Shown piece after piece: positions 51,640 through 62,789 of a stretch of 64,000 bases of DNA. The stretch is from positions 75,991,935 through 76,055,934 of the forward strand of contig NC_073744.1 in NCBI RefSeq assembly GCF_029784135.1. The letters run 5' to 3'. Numbering within the stretch: position 1 is the first letter of the stretch; every line of letters begins with the position of its first letter. The notes beneath the pieces were generated by a model. That model had not been told where the DNA came from and searched no databases. It saw nothing but the letters and a program-made list of their open reading frames with translations. The position numbers and the translations under genes are program-made. The DNA is from Toxorhynchites rutilus septentrionalis. Lineage: Eukaryota; Arthropoda; Insecta; Diptera; Culicidae.

Positions 51640-51905
51640 GTTTTTTTTTCCAAAATATATTAGTATTCAGGCCTTTTGGGTGTTAGCCTGACGGGGTCGA
51701 AAGTTCAATATTTCGACAATTTTGCTTAATGACTATGTTACTTAAATGTAACCGATTACCTGCGGTTGGCTAGATGATAGTATTACAATGTGTTGTTCGT
51801 AGATGCAATTTTGCAATCTCCTAATATTCTGTACGTCTGGCCGTCATGGGATACTTCCTATTGGGATGCAGCTGATTAGGGGGGCAACGTCAAGTATTGC
51901 TGTAT
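51640..51905 (-). mobile_element. LINE 3' tail fragment, copy 3
   Basis: Matches the tail part of 28090-28340: CGACCCCGTCAGGCTAACAC, AATCGGTTACATTTAAGTAA and TCAGCTGCATCCCAATAGGA on the - strand. It lies upstream (in - orientation) of the fragment at 50855-51085 and is therefore a separate copy or rearranged. Confidence 0.6.
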
Positions 51906-51909
51906 GTGT

Positions 51910-54900
51910 TTGTGTGTGTAAAATGAGGTACGCATATCGCACAAGTGAGAAGCGGTGTTATGTATCTGAATTCTGCGCTGTGTTCATTCGACGCTCTCTC
52001 TCTCATCTCTCTCTCTCTCTCTCGTGTTTAAGAATTTGGCACGCTTCGTACCAAGAGAGGATATGTGTTTGCTGTGAACTTGCGCTGATGAAAATCATAC
52101 TCGAGTGCAGCGAAGCGTATGTTTTCCGAAGAATGTCTGGGACTTGTGCCGCAGATATCAAAATTTGATTTTTCTGAAAACTAAAAGATTACCCAATTAG
52201 CCTTTTGGAACTCGGTTGTTTTTCCGCCTGAAAAGTTTATTTTTGACAACAAAAAATTTAAGATAACAGTAAATCTCGAAGTTTCATTCAATTTTAGAAC
52301 ATTTGGCATCATCATTTTTTTCTTAAAACCCGAATTCATGGGCAATTTTTCAGTTTTCAAAAAATCTAAATTTTGACGTCTGCGAATCTAGTAAATGAAG
52401 TCCGATCGAGCTAAAATTTTGCATAGGGTTTTACTGTGCAAATCAACATTTTGTTTGTTTTGTTAATTTAAAATATATATATTCTCTATACATATACAAT
52501 CGTAATAAACTGTGAAACATAAGCATCAGAACCAACAAAATAACAATGTAACACATAATGAAGAAACTAATAAAATAATTTACGTTGCCAAAACTATATA
52601 TCGGAAATGGAGGAGAAGAAAAAGCAAACAAAAGACAATAAGATATTTAAATCATTGAAGAAAATGCCTGGCAATTTTTTTACACCCAGGATAATAAATT
52701 TTGAAATTGGCCATTTGCTAAGATAATCCAGTTAGCCATCTGGTCTAGCATTGGGGTCATATTTACAGATGGCGACATTCGCAATTAAAATAAAATTTTA
52801 CATTTTCCGCTATTCCGGGACATAGGCTGGTCCTCATTTTTGGACTCTTTTACCATGATCTACTTGACCATAAACATATTTTATTACTCTAAAATTCCAA
52901 TTCGTTTTCTGAATCAGTGCATCTGAGCATAGAGCATATTATGAGAAGAAGAGTAAATCAGGAACTGGAAAAACAAGCGCTTTCGATAGCTCTTGATGTC
53001 GGGCAATACGAGTCGAGTCGCCCATGGCAAAACGAAATTTACGAGCTTGATTTATAATAAATTGATCATCGCAGAACCGAGCAAAATGAACTAAAACGTG
53101 TAAAATATTAAATGATAAAAATGCATACATTAAATAATATATATTATTATGAAAATGAGGAAAACGTACGTGCCTAGCCTATTTATGTGAGGATTATTAT
53201 AGCAATTTATTGAAACGTACACCAATTAAACAATCCATCATGAGAGGTTCCGGGGTTCGGTCGATTAAAGGGAAGAAAAAAAATCATTACACCAATTTCT
53301 GTATAACGAATTGAGTGAGGTGTATTACAACTCAATCCATTTCAATTGACATGCTGAAGCAGTTAGGTATGAAATTTTTCATTGTTCCCATTTTTTTTGT
53401 GAAGAGATTGACGAAACCATTTATCAATGTGCATCTTTGAAGTGAGACGCATAAAACGTGAAAAATAGACTATTGAATGAGAAATATGCATTATTTTAGA
53501 AATTTTACTTACATTTTTCCCAGAAAGAATTTTAATAGTACTATTTCAAATCAAGTAGAAGTGTTTTATTACGATAGAAATGTATTCAAACAGCAACTGT
53601 TACGAGATCTTTTCGAATCTTCCTTCGATTAGCTAATTTTTACTTGATCAATGGGAACAAACTTTAAGACCGCCAGTAGCTCGATTTTACCCGAAAAAAG
53701 TGTACTCACTTCGTACGAACATTTTAATCTATCGTGCAATATAGATCAATCGAACAAGCCGAAAGCAATGTGAGAGACTAAGTAGAAGAACGGCTGAATA
53801 GATAGAAATGCACATGTCCTGGACTAGGATGTTCAGTTCACTTAAGGATTGAAGTTCACGATTTGTCCGTAAAAAACGCCATTGCGCGAGTTGTTACTAC
53901 CGATGAAATCAGTAGGATTTGTATGTCCTCGAAACAAAAGAACAAAATAGACGAAACATTATAGATTTGTTCAAAAATTACATCTCTCCTGAATCGGAAC
54001 CAACCTGGAGATGTTCATTTAAATCTATTCAGCTGTAATCACTCGTCGCAATAGTAATGATTTTATAGTTACTTTACAATATGTTACCCTCCCTTCCCCT
54101 GATAGAGAAGTTTTACTTGACTTTTACACGAACATGTTAAAGAATAAAAAATGGGGACACGATAAAAACAAATTTTAATACTCAATCCCACTTAAATGTT
54201 ATTTTAACAGGAAACGGTTATTTTTAAATAAAAAAAATTATACATTTTAATAGGCGTTACTACTAGAAACTTGAAGTTTTGTTGAATAGGTCGGCGTTTC
54301 ACTCCTTACGGACGAAAAAAAACAGTATCATAATTACTGGTGACCAACCACACGGAAGAAATTTTCTTAGGAAAATTATTGCGTTTCGGAATCTTTGATA
54401 ATACATACGTATCAGAGATATAGATAATCTTTCATCATACCGATTCGACCAGAACAGATTTCAACGTAACGAATAATCTTCCTTATTTTAGTTTTATGCA
54501 CAATATAATTCAATAGACAAGACAAGATATACACATTATAACGAAGCAATGTTTTTCAGTGTTACGGTGCAATAATTTATTTTTTATTTTACAAGATGAA
54601 GCTGTAAGAAAGCGTATTTTATTAAGAATTTCTCTTTTTTTCGTTTGAGGTGCTAATATAATTAATGAGATTATTTTAATGAGAAATTTTATAATGTTTA
54701 ACACTCGTTTTAATTAGATAATTTTCACGCATCAATAAGATAATCGGATTGTTCGAAATGCTGAATTTCATCTTTGAAATGAACACTTTATTAATCCTAG
54801 TATTTGAAGGTTCTATGATTGAACTCTCGATCAAGCAGTGAGGATGGAACAGTTTATATTTTATACTTGAAAGCAATATAACCAACTTGAAGCTGATCTT

Positions 54901-56800
54901 TAGCTTCAATCAATGACTGCTATACTGAAGAAGCAAACTTGTATGATTACTAATGAACGTCAACAGTATAATCACGTTTCATAATTTTATCGTAAGTTTA
55001 AATATGCTTAACGCTGGAGAAAAAAAATGAGACCGGGTGCACGAGGTGCGACAAATTCAAGTAGGACCAACCAATAGACAGGAATAAGTCGAAGACATTA
55101 AAACTAAATGTATAGTACTTAACGAGTGTGTTCCACTGAGAGAGGAAATGTTTAAACGAATCGAGTTTCAGCTTCGATAATCAAATGCAAAACATATACA
55201 AAACTATTTATACTCATTCATATATAAACAGACGAGTTATTATCGGAAAACAGGAATACTCAATAAAAGCTAAAACGTAACACCGAAGATACCTTAACAA
55301 AGTGACACAATGAAAGTTGAACTACTCTTCCTCGTTAAGAATAAAAGAAAAGGCGAGCACGAATAAGGCAAACGCAAGACCATTATCTAACTATCATTAA
55401 AACTCCATTTAACCGGAACTCAAATATAACAATAACTTACGAAGAAAAGTAAAATGTACGACAATAATACTTTACAGCAGAACCTACAGATAACTTTTAT
55501 TGGTATATACAGATGAGGAGGGAAAACTTCGAGTTTGTTTTATCCCATGCTCTTCTTAAAGGAAAATTTAATTATTCACAATGGCAAGAACAGGTCATGC
55601 TAATGAATTGCCAATAAAGCATCAAGTGTATATCAATACGAAGAGCAAATACCGAATCGGCAATCGGCAAAGGGAAGAGTTTGGAAGTTATAGATACAGT
55701 AAATTTGGAAAATTTGATACCTGAGCCTTCGATAACTTCTGAATAAAAACAATTGAACATCAGAGCAGTTCCATCAGCTACATATTATGAGTTTCATTTG
55801 CAACGTTCTGTTCAAGAGCAATTCCGTTCAAGAATATCACATTTCATATGAATGGAATTAGAACGAACTACGTTCCATTTGTACAATTCATGGGAGAGGC
55901 TATCCGTTACTTCGAGATGACACACGTAATTTCTGATGTATTAAAGAGGCAAACAGTTTCTATGCTTTCCCGCCCATCTAGCGATTACTCTGTACATTGG
56001 GCTACACATGAATGTCTCGAAGTTCTTGCAAGAATAATGCCTCTCCAGAACCGATTCTGGAAACTTTCTCTCAGAATAGAACGCGGGGTTACGAATACAC
56101 TTGTGATTGAAAATTTATCTACTGCAGACCATTAGAAGTCGATGAAACAAGCAACTCTGGGGGTTCCGAATTAGCTTCAACCTATCAACATTCCTCTTCT
56201 TCTTTTCCGAAAAGTACCAACAAATCAATTACATGAACTGATACTTGTGCTCACCGTAATTTGCAAGAATCATGTTTTTGTTTCCATCTTGTTCCGTTAA
56301 CCCGTTGTATGCCAAAAAATGAAAAAAGATCAAGAGATTTTTGGCAGATGGCTATTGTTCGAGAGCTGTCGTTGCTCTCTGAATTGAAACATATTGTATT
56401 TGACTACAAAAACAAGCTGAAAACTGTACTTTAGCATACAAGAGTCACCATCAATCCATTTCTACCTACTATTGATTTTTTCTATAACTGTGCAATGATG
56501 CTTCTGAATCCGGACGCTTTTTAATCCGGATACTTTTTCATTACATTCAATATCATGTCAAAACCATGAAATTTTTTGCATGTTGAAATCATGTGACTGA
56601 TAGTTACTATTGTGTCAATTTAATTCAGTGTCAAACATAGTATCTAGCTGTTAACAAAAAAATGTCAAAAATCAAAAATCAATGTGAATTTCACAAACCC
56701 ATGTCCGGAATGAAAAGCACATTCAGAAAACAATTTTAAATCCGGACGGTCAAAAGTTGACGATTAAATTTCTCATTTAAAAAGTTGCATAAGTGTATGT
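51910..56800. other. Long AT-rich stretch without a recognised gene
   Basis: It holds a (CT)n run at 51993-52024 and few recognisable repeats. The best frame is 55848-56135 (+), beginning MNGIRTNYVPFVQFMGEAIR. It has protein-like composition but no recognised family and no clear splice or promoter context, so it is left uncalled. Confidence 0.4.
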
Positions 56801-56851
56801 TAGAAGCCTTAGTATGGAGTACGGAGTGTGGAGCAAAGATTTTCGATCCGG

Positions 56852-57005
56852 GAGCCGATCTGGCGTAGTGGTAACATCCATACCTCTCACGCTGAAGATC
56901 ACGAGTTCAATTCTCACTCCCAACATTCTTCCAAAATTGGAAGTAAAAAGTGACGAACCAGCCAAAAGTGTTGAAAGTCACTATAATACAGATATAAAAA
57001 AAAAA
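56852..57005 (+). mobile_element. tRNA-derived SINE, family A, with 13-bp target duplication
   Basis: ATTTTCGATCCGG occurs at 56839-56851 and 57006-57018, a perfect 13-bp target duplication. Inside are the A box TGGCGTAGTGGTAACATCC, B box TCACGAGTTCAATTCTC, the body GTGACGAACCAGCC and a poly(A) tail. The cleanest copy of this family in the window. Confidence 0.95.
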
Positions 57006-57714
57006 ATTTTCGATCCGGAAAACCGCAAAACTCTTCGGTATACAGGACGGGGTCGATCATATGCCCCGTTTGTATGAACGTGGGTAACTTTGTCTGTAGC
57101 GCTGTCATAGAAACTTAACCCCCTTACTGTTGGCCGATTGATCTAAAATTTGGAACACACCTTTATCTCTGCATTCATTATAAAACTGCGTATTTCATGA
57201 TCTTGAAAATCCAAAATAGCGGCCGCTATAAAATGGCGGATTTCATATTTTCTCTAAACCCCATCAATAAAGGTATCAAAAGAAAAAGCTTGACTAGTAG
57301 AATACAGTTATTTATGAAAAAATCAAATCCAAAATGGTCGCCAGCACAAAATGGCGCCATTTATATTTTTTTCTAAACCTTATCAATATGGGTATCACAT
57401 GAAAAAGCTTGACTAGTAGAATACAATTATTGATGAAAAAAATGTAAATCCAAGATGGCGGCCGCTACAAAATGGTGTATTACATATTTTCTTAGAACCC
57501 CATCAATATGAGTATCAAATGAAAGGACTTGATTAGTAGAATACAATTATTGACGAAAAATGTAAATCCAAAATGGCGGCCGCTACAAAATGATGAATAA
57601 CATATTTTCTCCGAACCCCATCAATATGTGTATCAAACGAAATGGATTGACTAGTAGAACACAGCTGTTTATGAAATATTTGCAAATCCAAAAACCACAA
57701 AATGGCGCCATATA

Positions 57715-58769
57715 TTAGGCTGTCAAAAAAGTCCTGCGGTATTTCCGCGAGGTGTCGTTGTAAACGCGTAGTTCTAGTTGTATTCATTGTATCGAGTCAT
57801 ACTATAGCTTGTTGGAAAGGTGTTTTTGCGCGCTATAATATAGTCCTTGACAGTGTTTTGTTTGGTTAAGTCGTTCATGAGTTATAGTGTCGCAAATATA
57901 GAGCAAAATAAAGAGAAAATCCGACATATTTTACAGTACTACTATGACAAAGGCAAAAATGCATCTCAAGCTGCCAATAAAATTTGTGTAGTTTATGGAC
58001 CCGATACAGTTTCCATTTCCACCGCACAACGATGGTTTCAACGTTTTTGTTCTGGCGTAGAGGTCGTCGAAGATGCGCCACGCTCCGGAAGGCCTGTCGT
58101 CGAAAATTGCGACAAAATCGCTGAATTAGCCGAGAAAGACCGGCATAGTAGCAGCCGTAGCATCGGCCAAGAGTTGGGGATAAGTCATCAAACCGTTATT
58201 AACCATTTGAAGAAGCTTGGATTCACAAAGAAGCTCGATGTATGGGTGCCACACACGTTGACGCAAAAAAACATCTTTGACCGTATCGACGCATGTGAAT
58301 CGCTGCTGAATCGCAACAAAATCGACCCGTTTCTGAAGCGGATGGTGACTGGCGATGAAAAGTGGGTCACTTACGACAACGTGAAGCGCAAACGGTCGTG
58401 GTCGAAGCCCGCTGAAGCGGCTCAGACGGTGGCCAAACCCTCATTAACGGCCAGGAAGGTTCTGCTGTGTGTTTGGTGGGATTGTCAAGGAATAATCTAT
58501 TATCAGCTGCTTCCCTAAACGCTCAATTCGGACCTGTACTGCCAACAACTGGACCGCTTGAAGGTAGCACTCATGAAGAAGAGGCGATCTTTGATAAACA
58601 GAGGCCGCATTGTCTTCCATCAGGACAACGCCAGGCCACACACTTCTTTGGTGACGCGCCAGAAGCTCCGGGAGCTCGGATGGGAGGTTCTTTTGCATCC
58701 GCCGTATAGTCCGGACCTTGCACCAAGTGACTACCACCTGTTTTTGTCCATGGCGAACGAGCTAGGTAG
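57715..58769 (+). mobile_element. mariner element truncated at the 3' end
   Basis: The left terminal repeat TTAGGCTGTCAAAAAAGTCC is preceded by TA within a satellite unit. The right terminal repeat and the last part of the transposase gene are missing. At about 58769 the sequence passes directly into another satellite unit (GATTAGTAATACACAG), so a deletion removed the 3' end together with some array. Confidence 0.9.
57877..58769 (+). pseudogene. mariner transposase, one stop and truncated
   Basis: The frame starts MSYSVANIEQNKEKIRHILQ, passes through the helix-turn-helix pair (CVVYGPDTVSISTAQRWF; RSIGQELGISHQTVINHLKK), the WVPHTLTQ linker, VTGDEK, then a TAA at 58516-58518. The same frame resumes: TLNSDLYCQQLDRLK, FHQDNARPHTS and YSPDLAPSDYH, giving a complete D,D34D triad. 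A few codons are missing beside the stop. It ends after MANELGSQ. Less decayed than the copy at 42445-43420. Confidence 0.93.
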
Positions 58770-59415
58770 TCAGAAGAGATTGATTAGTAATACACAGTTA
58801 TTTATTAGAAATGCAAATCCAAAATGGCCGCCACCACAAAATGGTGCCATATATATATTTTTTTTCAAAACTGCGTCAATATGTGTATCAAATGAAAGGG
58901 CTTGACTATTAGAACACAGTTATTTATGAAAAATGCATATCTAAAATGGGCCACGTCAGATTTCCATTATCTACAGTGTGTTTTTTCATCACATGCCCCA
59001 CTCATTGATGCCCTAGATTAATGAAGAAATGGGTGTGATAACTACTAACTGCTAGTTGCCTAATTATTTTCTAACTTTGAGTACATCATCTGTATTATTA
59101 TTATGTTTATTCATAATGAAACCGTTGAACTTAAAAAGTTTTAGTACATTATCTGTACCATTAGTATATTTCTTTACAACAAAACCATTCAACAATTTTT
59201 TTTCAAAATTTTTGATTTGCATTTTTCATAAATAACGGTGTTCTACTAGTCATTCTCTTTCGTTTGATACCCATATTAATGGAGTTTTGAGAAAATATGT
59301 GATCCGCCATCTTGGATTTACATTTTTCATCAATAACTGTATTTTAATAGTCAAGCCCTTTCATTTGATATCCATATTGATGGGGTTTAGAAAAAATATG
59401 TAATCCGTCCAAAAA

Positions 59416-59625
59416 AGTTACTCCTATACTCGCGTCGGTGTGTCAGACCGAAAGTGTTAAAAAAGTGACACACGTCCCCTTTGTATCAACACATGCAATA
59501 CGCTAAACGATGATGAACGACGAATAACGAAGCTAGAGAGAATCGCAAAGTCGTAGTGTTGATATTTTCTGAGAAATTAACGAATTATTGATTTCTCGGT
59601 CTGACCAATGCGCGAGTATCCAAAT
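59416..59625. mobile_element. Short inverted-repeat MITE
   Basis: The left part TATACTCGCGTCGGTGTGTC + AGACCGA and the right part, whose inverse is GATACTCGCGCATTGGTCAG + ACCGA, form an imperfect inverted repeat around about 130 bp. No coding. The exact ends and target duplication are unclear. Confidence 0.6.
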
Positions 59626-59629
59626 CCAT

Positions 59630-61555
59630 TTTTTAATCTTTTACGAAACTTATCAGTCGTTGTTTAACTCAATTAAAAATCACAAGCAATATATTTATTG
59701 GAAAATATCGACAGACATTCTCAAATTTCAGTGTTTAAGGTAACTAAATATTTTAAGAACTACAGCTGAACTACCCATGTATGCATAGGAGACGTAATCA
59801 CCAACACCATTAGTGTTGGGAAAACGCATTTTTGTTGTTTTTTTTTTGCCTACAAGCGTAACGATGCAAATTTCCAATCAAATAATCTGTCCAGTTGAAG
59901 GATATTATCGACAAAAGAGGGCCTAGGAGATTTGGTGGATTAAAACATATTTTTTCCATTTGGAAACGCTTGCGTCTATTTATGCGGACAATCAATCGTT
60001 TCAATGAACATTTGTTCGCATAGCTGAATACTCTGGGATATAATAAGAAGAGCAGGTTCGGGTTTTTCAATCAATTGAATTTGTGAATCTGCAATGTTGG
60101 TAATTTTAGCAACATGACTTACCGATATCACGATCAATCGCATAAAGATGGTGGAGTGACTTACATCAACGGTATGAGTAAATGCTGAGTATGTAGAATA
60201 ATTCGATGTCGATTTCGAGGAGTTATAATGCTAAGAACCAATATCATTTTATTTTCACTACTGATCTGATTGTTTCATTATCTACTTGAAGATTCGAGTG
60301 CAGAAATTTAGCTAATTATAACATTAAAAAACACAATTGCTTCTCTTTGTTCATCGCAGTGCAGTGTACAGAAAATAGTAATTATGAGTAGTGTTTTTAA
60401 GAAACACTAAGTAATAAGATATTATCGTGACACGCATGTTTGGACTCTACAAAGAATGTGATTCAAATGTAGATTTAGCTTATAGCACATAATACTGATA
60501 ACTGTTGATTTTAGAACGACGTATGAAAGCTGTATGGAACTACGTCTGTTATGCGGACAAACAGTGATTTTTCGGAAACGTTTTTTTCAAAATTACTCAA
60601 ATGTTTTCGAACAAAAAATGTTTGTTTGCATGTTGCATGCATGTAGAATGCACGGCGAAAAAGTCGCTTTTTTCATTTTGTCGCTTACGTCTCCTATACA
60701 AACATGGGCAGTGACGCACTGCTAGTGAGTTTGATTACTAGTCTACATCTGGAATTTTCTGAAAAATTACAGGAAAATGAGGGAATATCAGAGATTTTTT
60801 TTCGGATTTTGAATCGACACCCGAATTTGACTTCATTTGTATGATTATTTCTCGAGTTGTGCAGAAATTTGTGTTTCATTTATACTTCCCCGGTCCCAAA
60901 AACCACTACGTACAAATGTCGTCGATCGGTCCGAGTCCATAAGTATCAGACAAACAGAAAAACATAAAGAAATCCATTTTCATATAAATAGATATTTCCG
61001 TTAGAAAACATCGAAAAGCTAAAGTGTCCAATGTAGCCTCTGGACTGTGTTCATTCAATACCATGTTTTATCTTCTCCGGTTCGATACAACTTTCTGATC
61101 ATCCCATTCCGCTCTAAAACTCAGCGTAGCCGCAGTTCTGATTATTCACCAGTAAAAAAATATGTTCAGTGGGTTAAACAATAAACAATGAGAAATGAAG
61201 AAGACATCTTAAGAATCGTATTCTGGGGGTGTACCATGAAGTAGTAAAAATAAAAACACTGTTGACTAGAAGTTTATTTATTCATTTTTTTTTATTTACA
61301 GTTATTTCCGACACTATTTTCCCCTCAACCATGGTTCAAAAATATTTTTTCTTCCCTACATTTCTGCTTTCAACACATAAGTTTTCCTCCAAAAATCAAT
61401 CTCATATAGATTTCATGACATAATCGCATTCCGTTGCAATCCAGACACAAATATACAAATTAACTTTACGTAGCCTAGCTCTAAATTGTAGTTATCTATA
61501 TAACAAAACCTGGTGTGAAAATTCCATGAAACTCGGACGTCAATCGACGTCTGTC
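59630..61555. other. No gene recognised between the repeats and the PEX11-like gene
   Basis: AT-rich sequence. 60780-60890 contains CTCGAGTTGTGCAGAAATTT, part of a dispersed family with copies near 29270 and 63850. The left-facing 3' UTR of the PEX11-like gene probably covers about 61280-61560. Confidence 0.45.
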
Positions 61556-61560
61556 CTAAA

Positions 61561-61780
61561 CTAGGAACTTTTACTAATGATCCGTTTTTTTGCGAAGTAC
61601 TGGTAAAGTCCGATGAACGACGAAACCGTCCCGATGAGACCTACGTGCCACGATTCGAATCGACCTCCCCAGAGCATGCCCTTTGGTAGCGTGCTTCCAG
61701 CATGTACGAGATCCAACGTTAGTCGGACAATCGAGATAAACTCCATGCGCTGCTTCATGAGCAGCATATGGAATGCTTGG
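61561..61780 (-). CDS. PEX11-gamma/C-like peroxisomal membrane protein, last exon
   Basis: The - strand frame ends EFISIVRLTLDLVHAGSTLP, KGMLWGGRFESWHVGLIGTV, SSFIGLYQYFAKK and a stop. The pattern TLPKGxLWGG...VGLIGTxSSxIGLYQ is the C-terminal membrane-associated segment of PEX11 gamma/C proteins, which act in peroxisome division and membrane shaping. Acceptor (- strand) is ATCTTCAG|CC after a 61-bp intron. The previous exon ends in phase 2, so QAFHMLLMKQR continues it. Only the last 72 residues are here, against over 200 usual for the family. A tail-to-tail arrangement with orb follows. A TTTATT-type run near 61273-61282 could be its polyadenylation signal read on the - strand. Confidence 0.75.
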
Positions 61781-61842
61781 CTGAAGATTCCAAATAAAAA
61801 AATATGAGTATCTATCAGAAACATTTGTTTTGCTTATCTCAC

Positions 61843-61911
61843 CTGGATCCATTCTCCGATTTGTCTATGTGTGATTTGTGTTGCTCCATCACCGTGTAGC
61901 TTCGGATCGTT
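61843..61911 (-). CDS. PEX11-gamma/C-like gene, penultimate exon
   Basis: This 69-nt candidate exon lies between CTCTCCAAAAG and GGATCCAG|GTGAGA on the - strand. In the phase required by the downstream exon it reads TIRSYTVMEQHKSHIDKSEN then GS, with no stop. Splice sites and phase agree, but the sequence alone is not diagnostic. No further upstream exon could be recognised before the right edge. Confidence 0.55.
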
Positions 61912-62011
61912 CTTTTGGAGAGAAAAAAAAAATTGAGGCATTCCTGGTAACATCATAAAATGTAGATCGAGAATTCAGCTCAATTCAAAGGATTGAAACT
62001 TCGTCAGAGAT

Positions 62012-62780
62012 AGGGTTACCATCTGTCTTAATTTAGCAGGATATGTCCTGATTTTGAGATCTATTTGGGGCGTCCTGATTTATTTTTTACAATCTAGCCT
62101 TTGTCCTGATTTTCATGAGAAATTCAATTTTGTTGCAGAATCAGAATTATCATCAGTGTATTATTTTTTGAGTAAAACCTTTTTTATTGAAGACCAAAGT
62201 TTTGTGAATATATAAAGAGTAGCAGTTGGATCTACTATTGACGAGATCTTTCAACTATTTTCATTTAGAGATTTTGTTCCACTGGCCATGGTAAAATTTT
62301 TGTGTTTCGTCTCGATGTTCCAACTTAATTTTTCCAAATGTCTAAAAGAAAGTGTCATTTTATCGATGAGTTGCGCCAGAAGTACCCTTTTTTCACAAAA
62401 GAACTTAAGGACTATGAGGCCAACGCTGCGTATGTGATTCATAAGTGTCGGTGGCTCATAGCGGTATTTGGGTTTAGCCATTTGTTGAAACAGAAGTTCG
62501 AAATCAACAATGAAACATTACAGGTAGATCTGATTAGGAAAAGCATATCTAAACACCGAAACATTTACAGAATATTCGATTGGCATCTACTTCCAAATTC
62601 ATGCTGAACTATGTGGTGCAGAAATCCAGCCGCTCAGAAAATTTGGGTTGGAGAAGGAGATCTTGCGTGTCATACCCGTGGCTTGTACTTCGGTACTATT
62701 ATGCTCTTGTCCTCGTAAAAAGACAGAAGCCATCATCGTATTTTCATCGCATGGGTCGCCCAAGAAATATATATAACAAG
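62012..62780 (+). mobile_element. hAT-like transposon 5' fragment
   Basis: It begins AGGGTTACCATCTGTCTTAA and TTTAGCAGGATATGTCCTGA, a left end also present at 48846-48960. Inside is a frame (62338-62607) starting MSKRKCHFIDELRQKYPFFT, then DYEANAAYVIHKC, which resembles the start of hAT transposases with a BED-type finger. The catalytic region is absent. It lies upstream of the PEX11-like exons, on the opposite strand, possibly in an intron of that gene. Confidence 0.45.
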
Positions 62781-62789
62781 GTGTAAAAC

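Larger units (their letters stand above)
57190..59405. mobile_element. Fold-back satellite array split by a mariner
   Basis: 57190-57714 has about four to five tandem units of about 118 bp (AAATCCAAAATGGCGGCCGC, CACAAAATGG, CCATCAATATGAGTATCAAA, GACTAGTAGAATACA). The units continue at 58770-58960 after the mariner. Units at 59205-59405 point the other way, giving the fold-back layout seen at 40390-41380. 57140-57190 matches the core of that copy. Confidence 0.8.
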
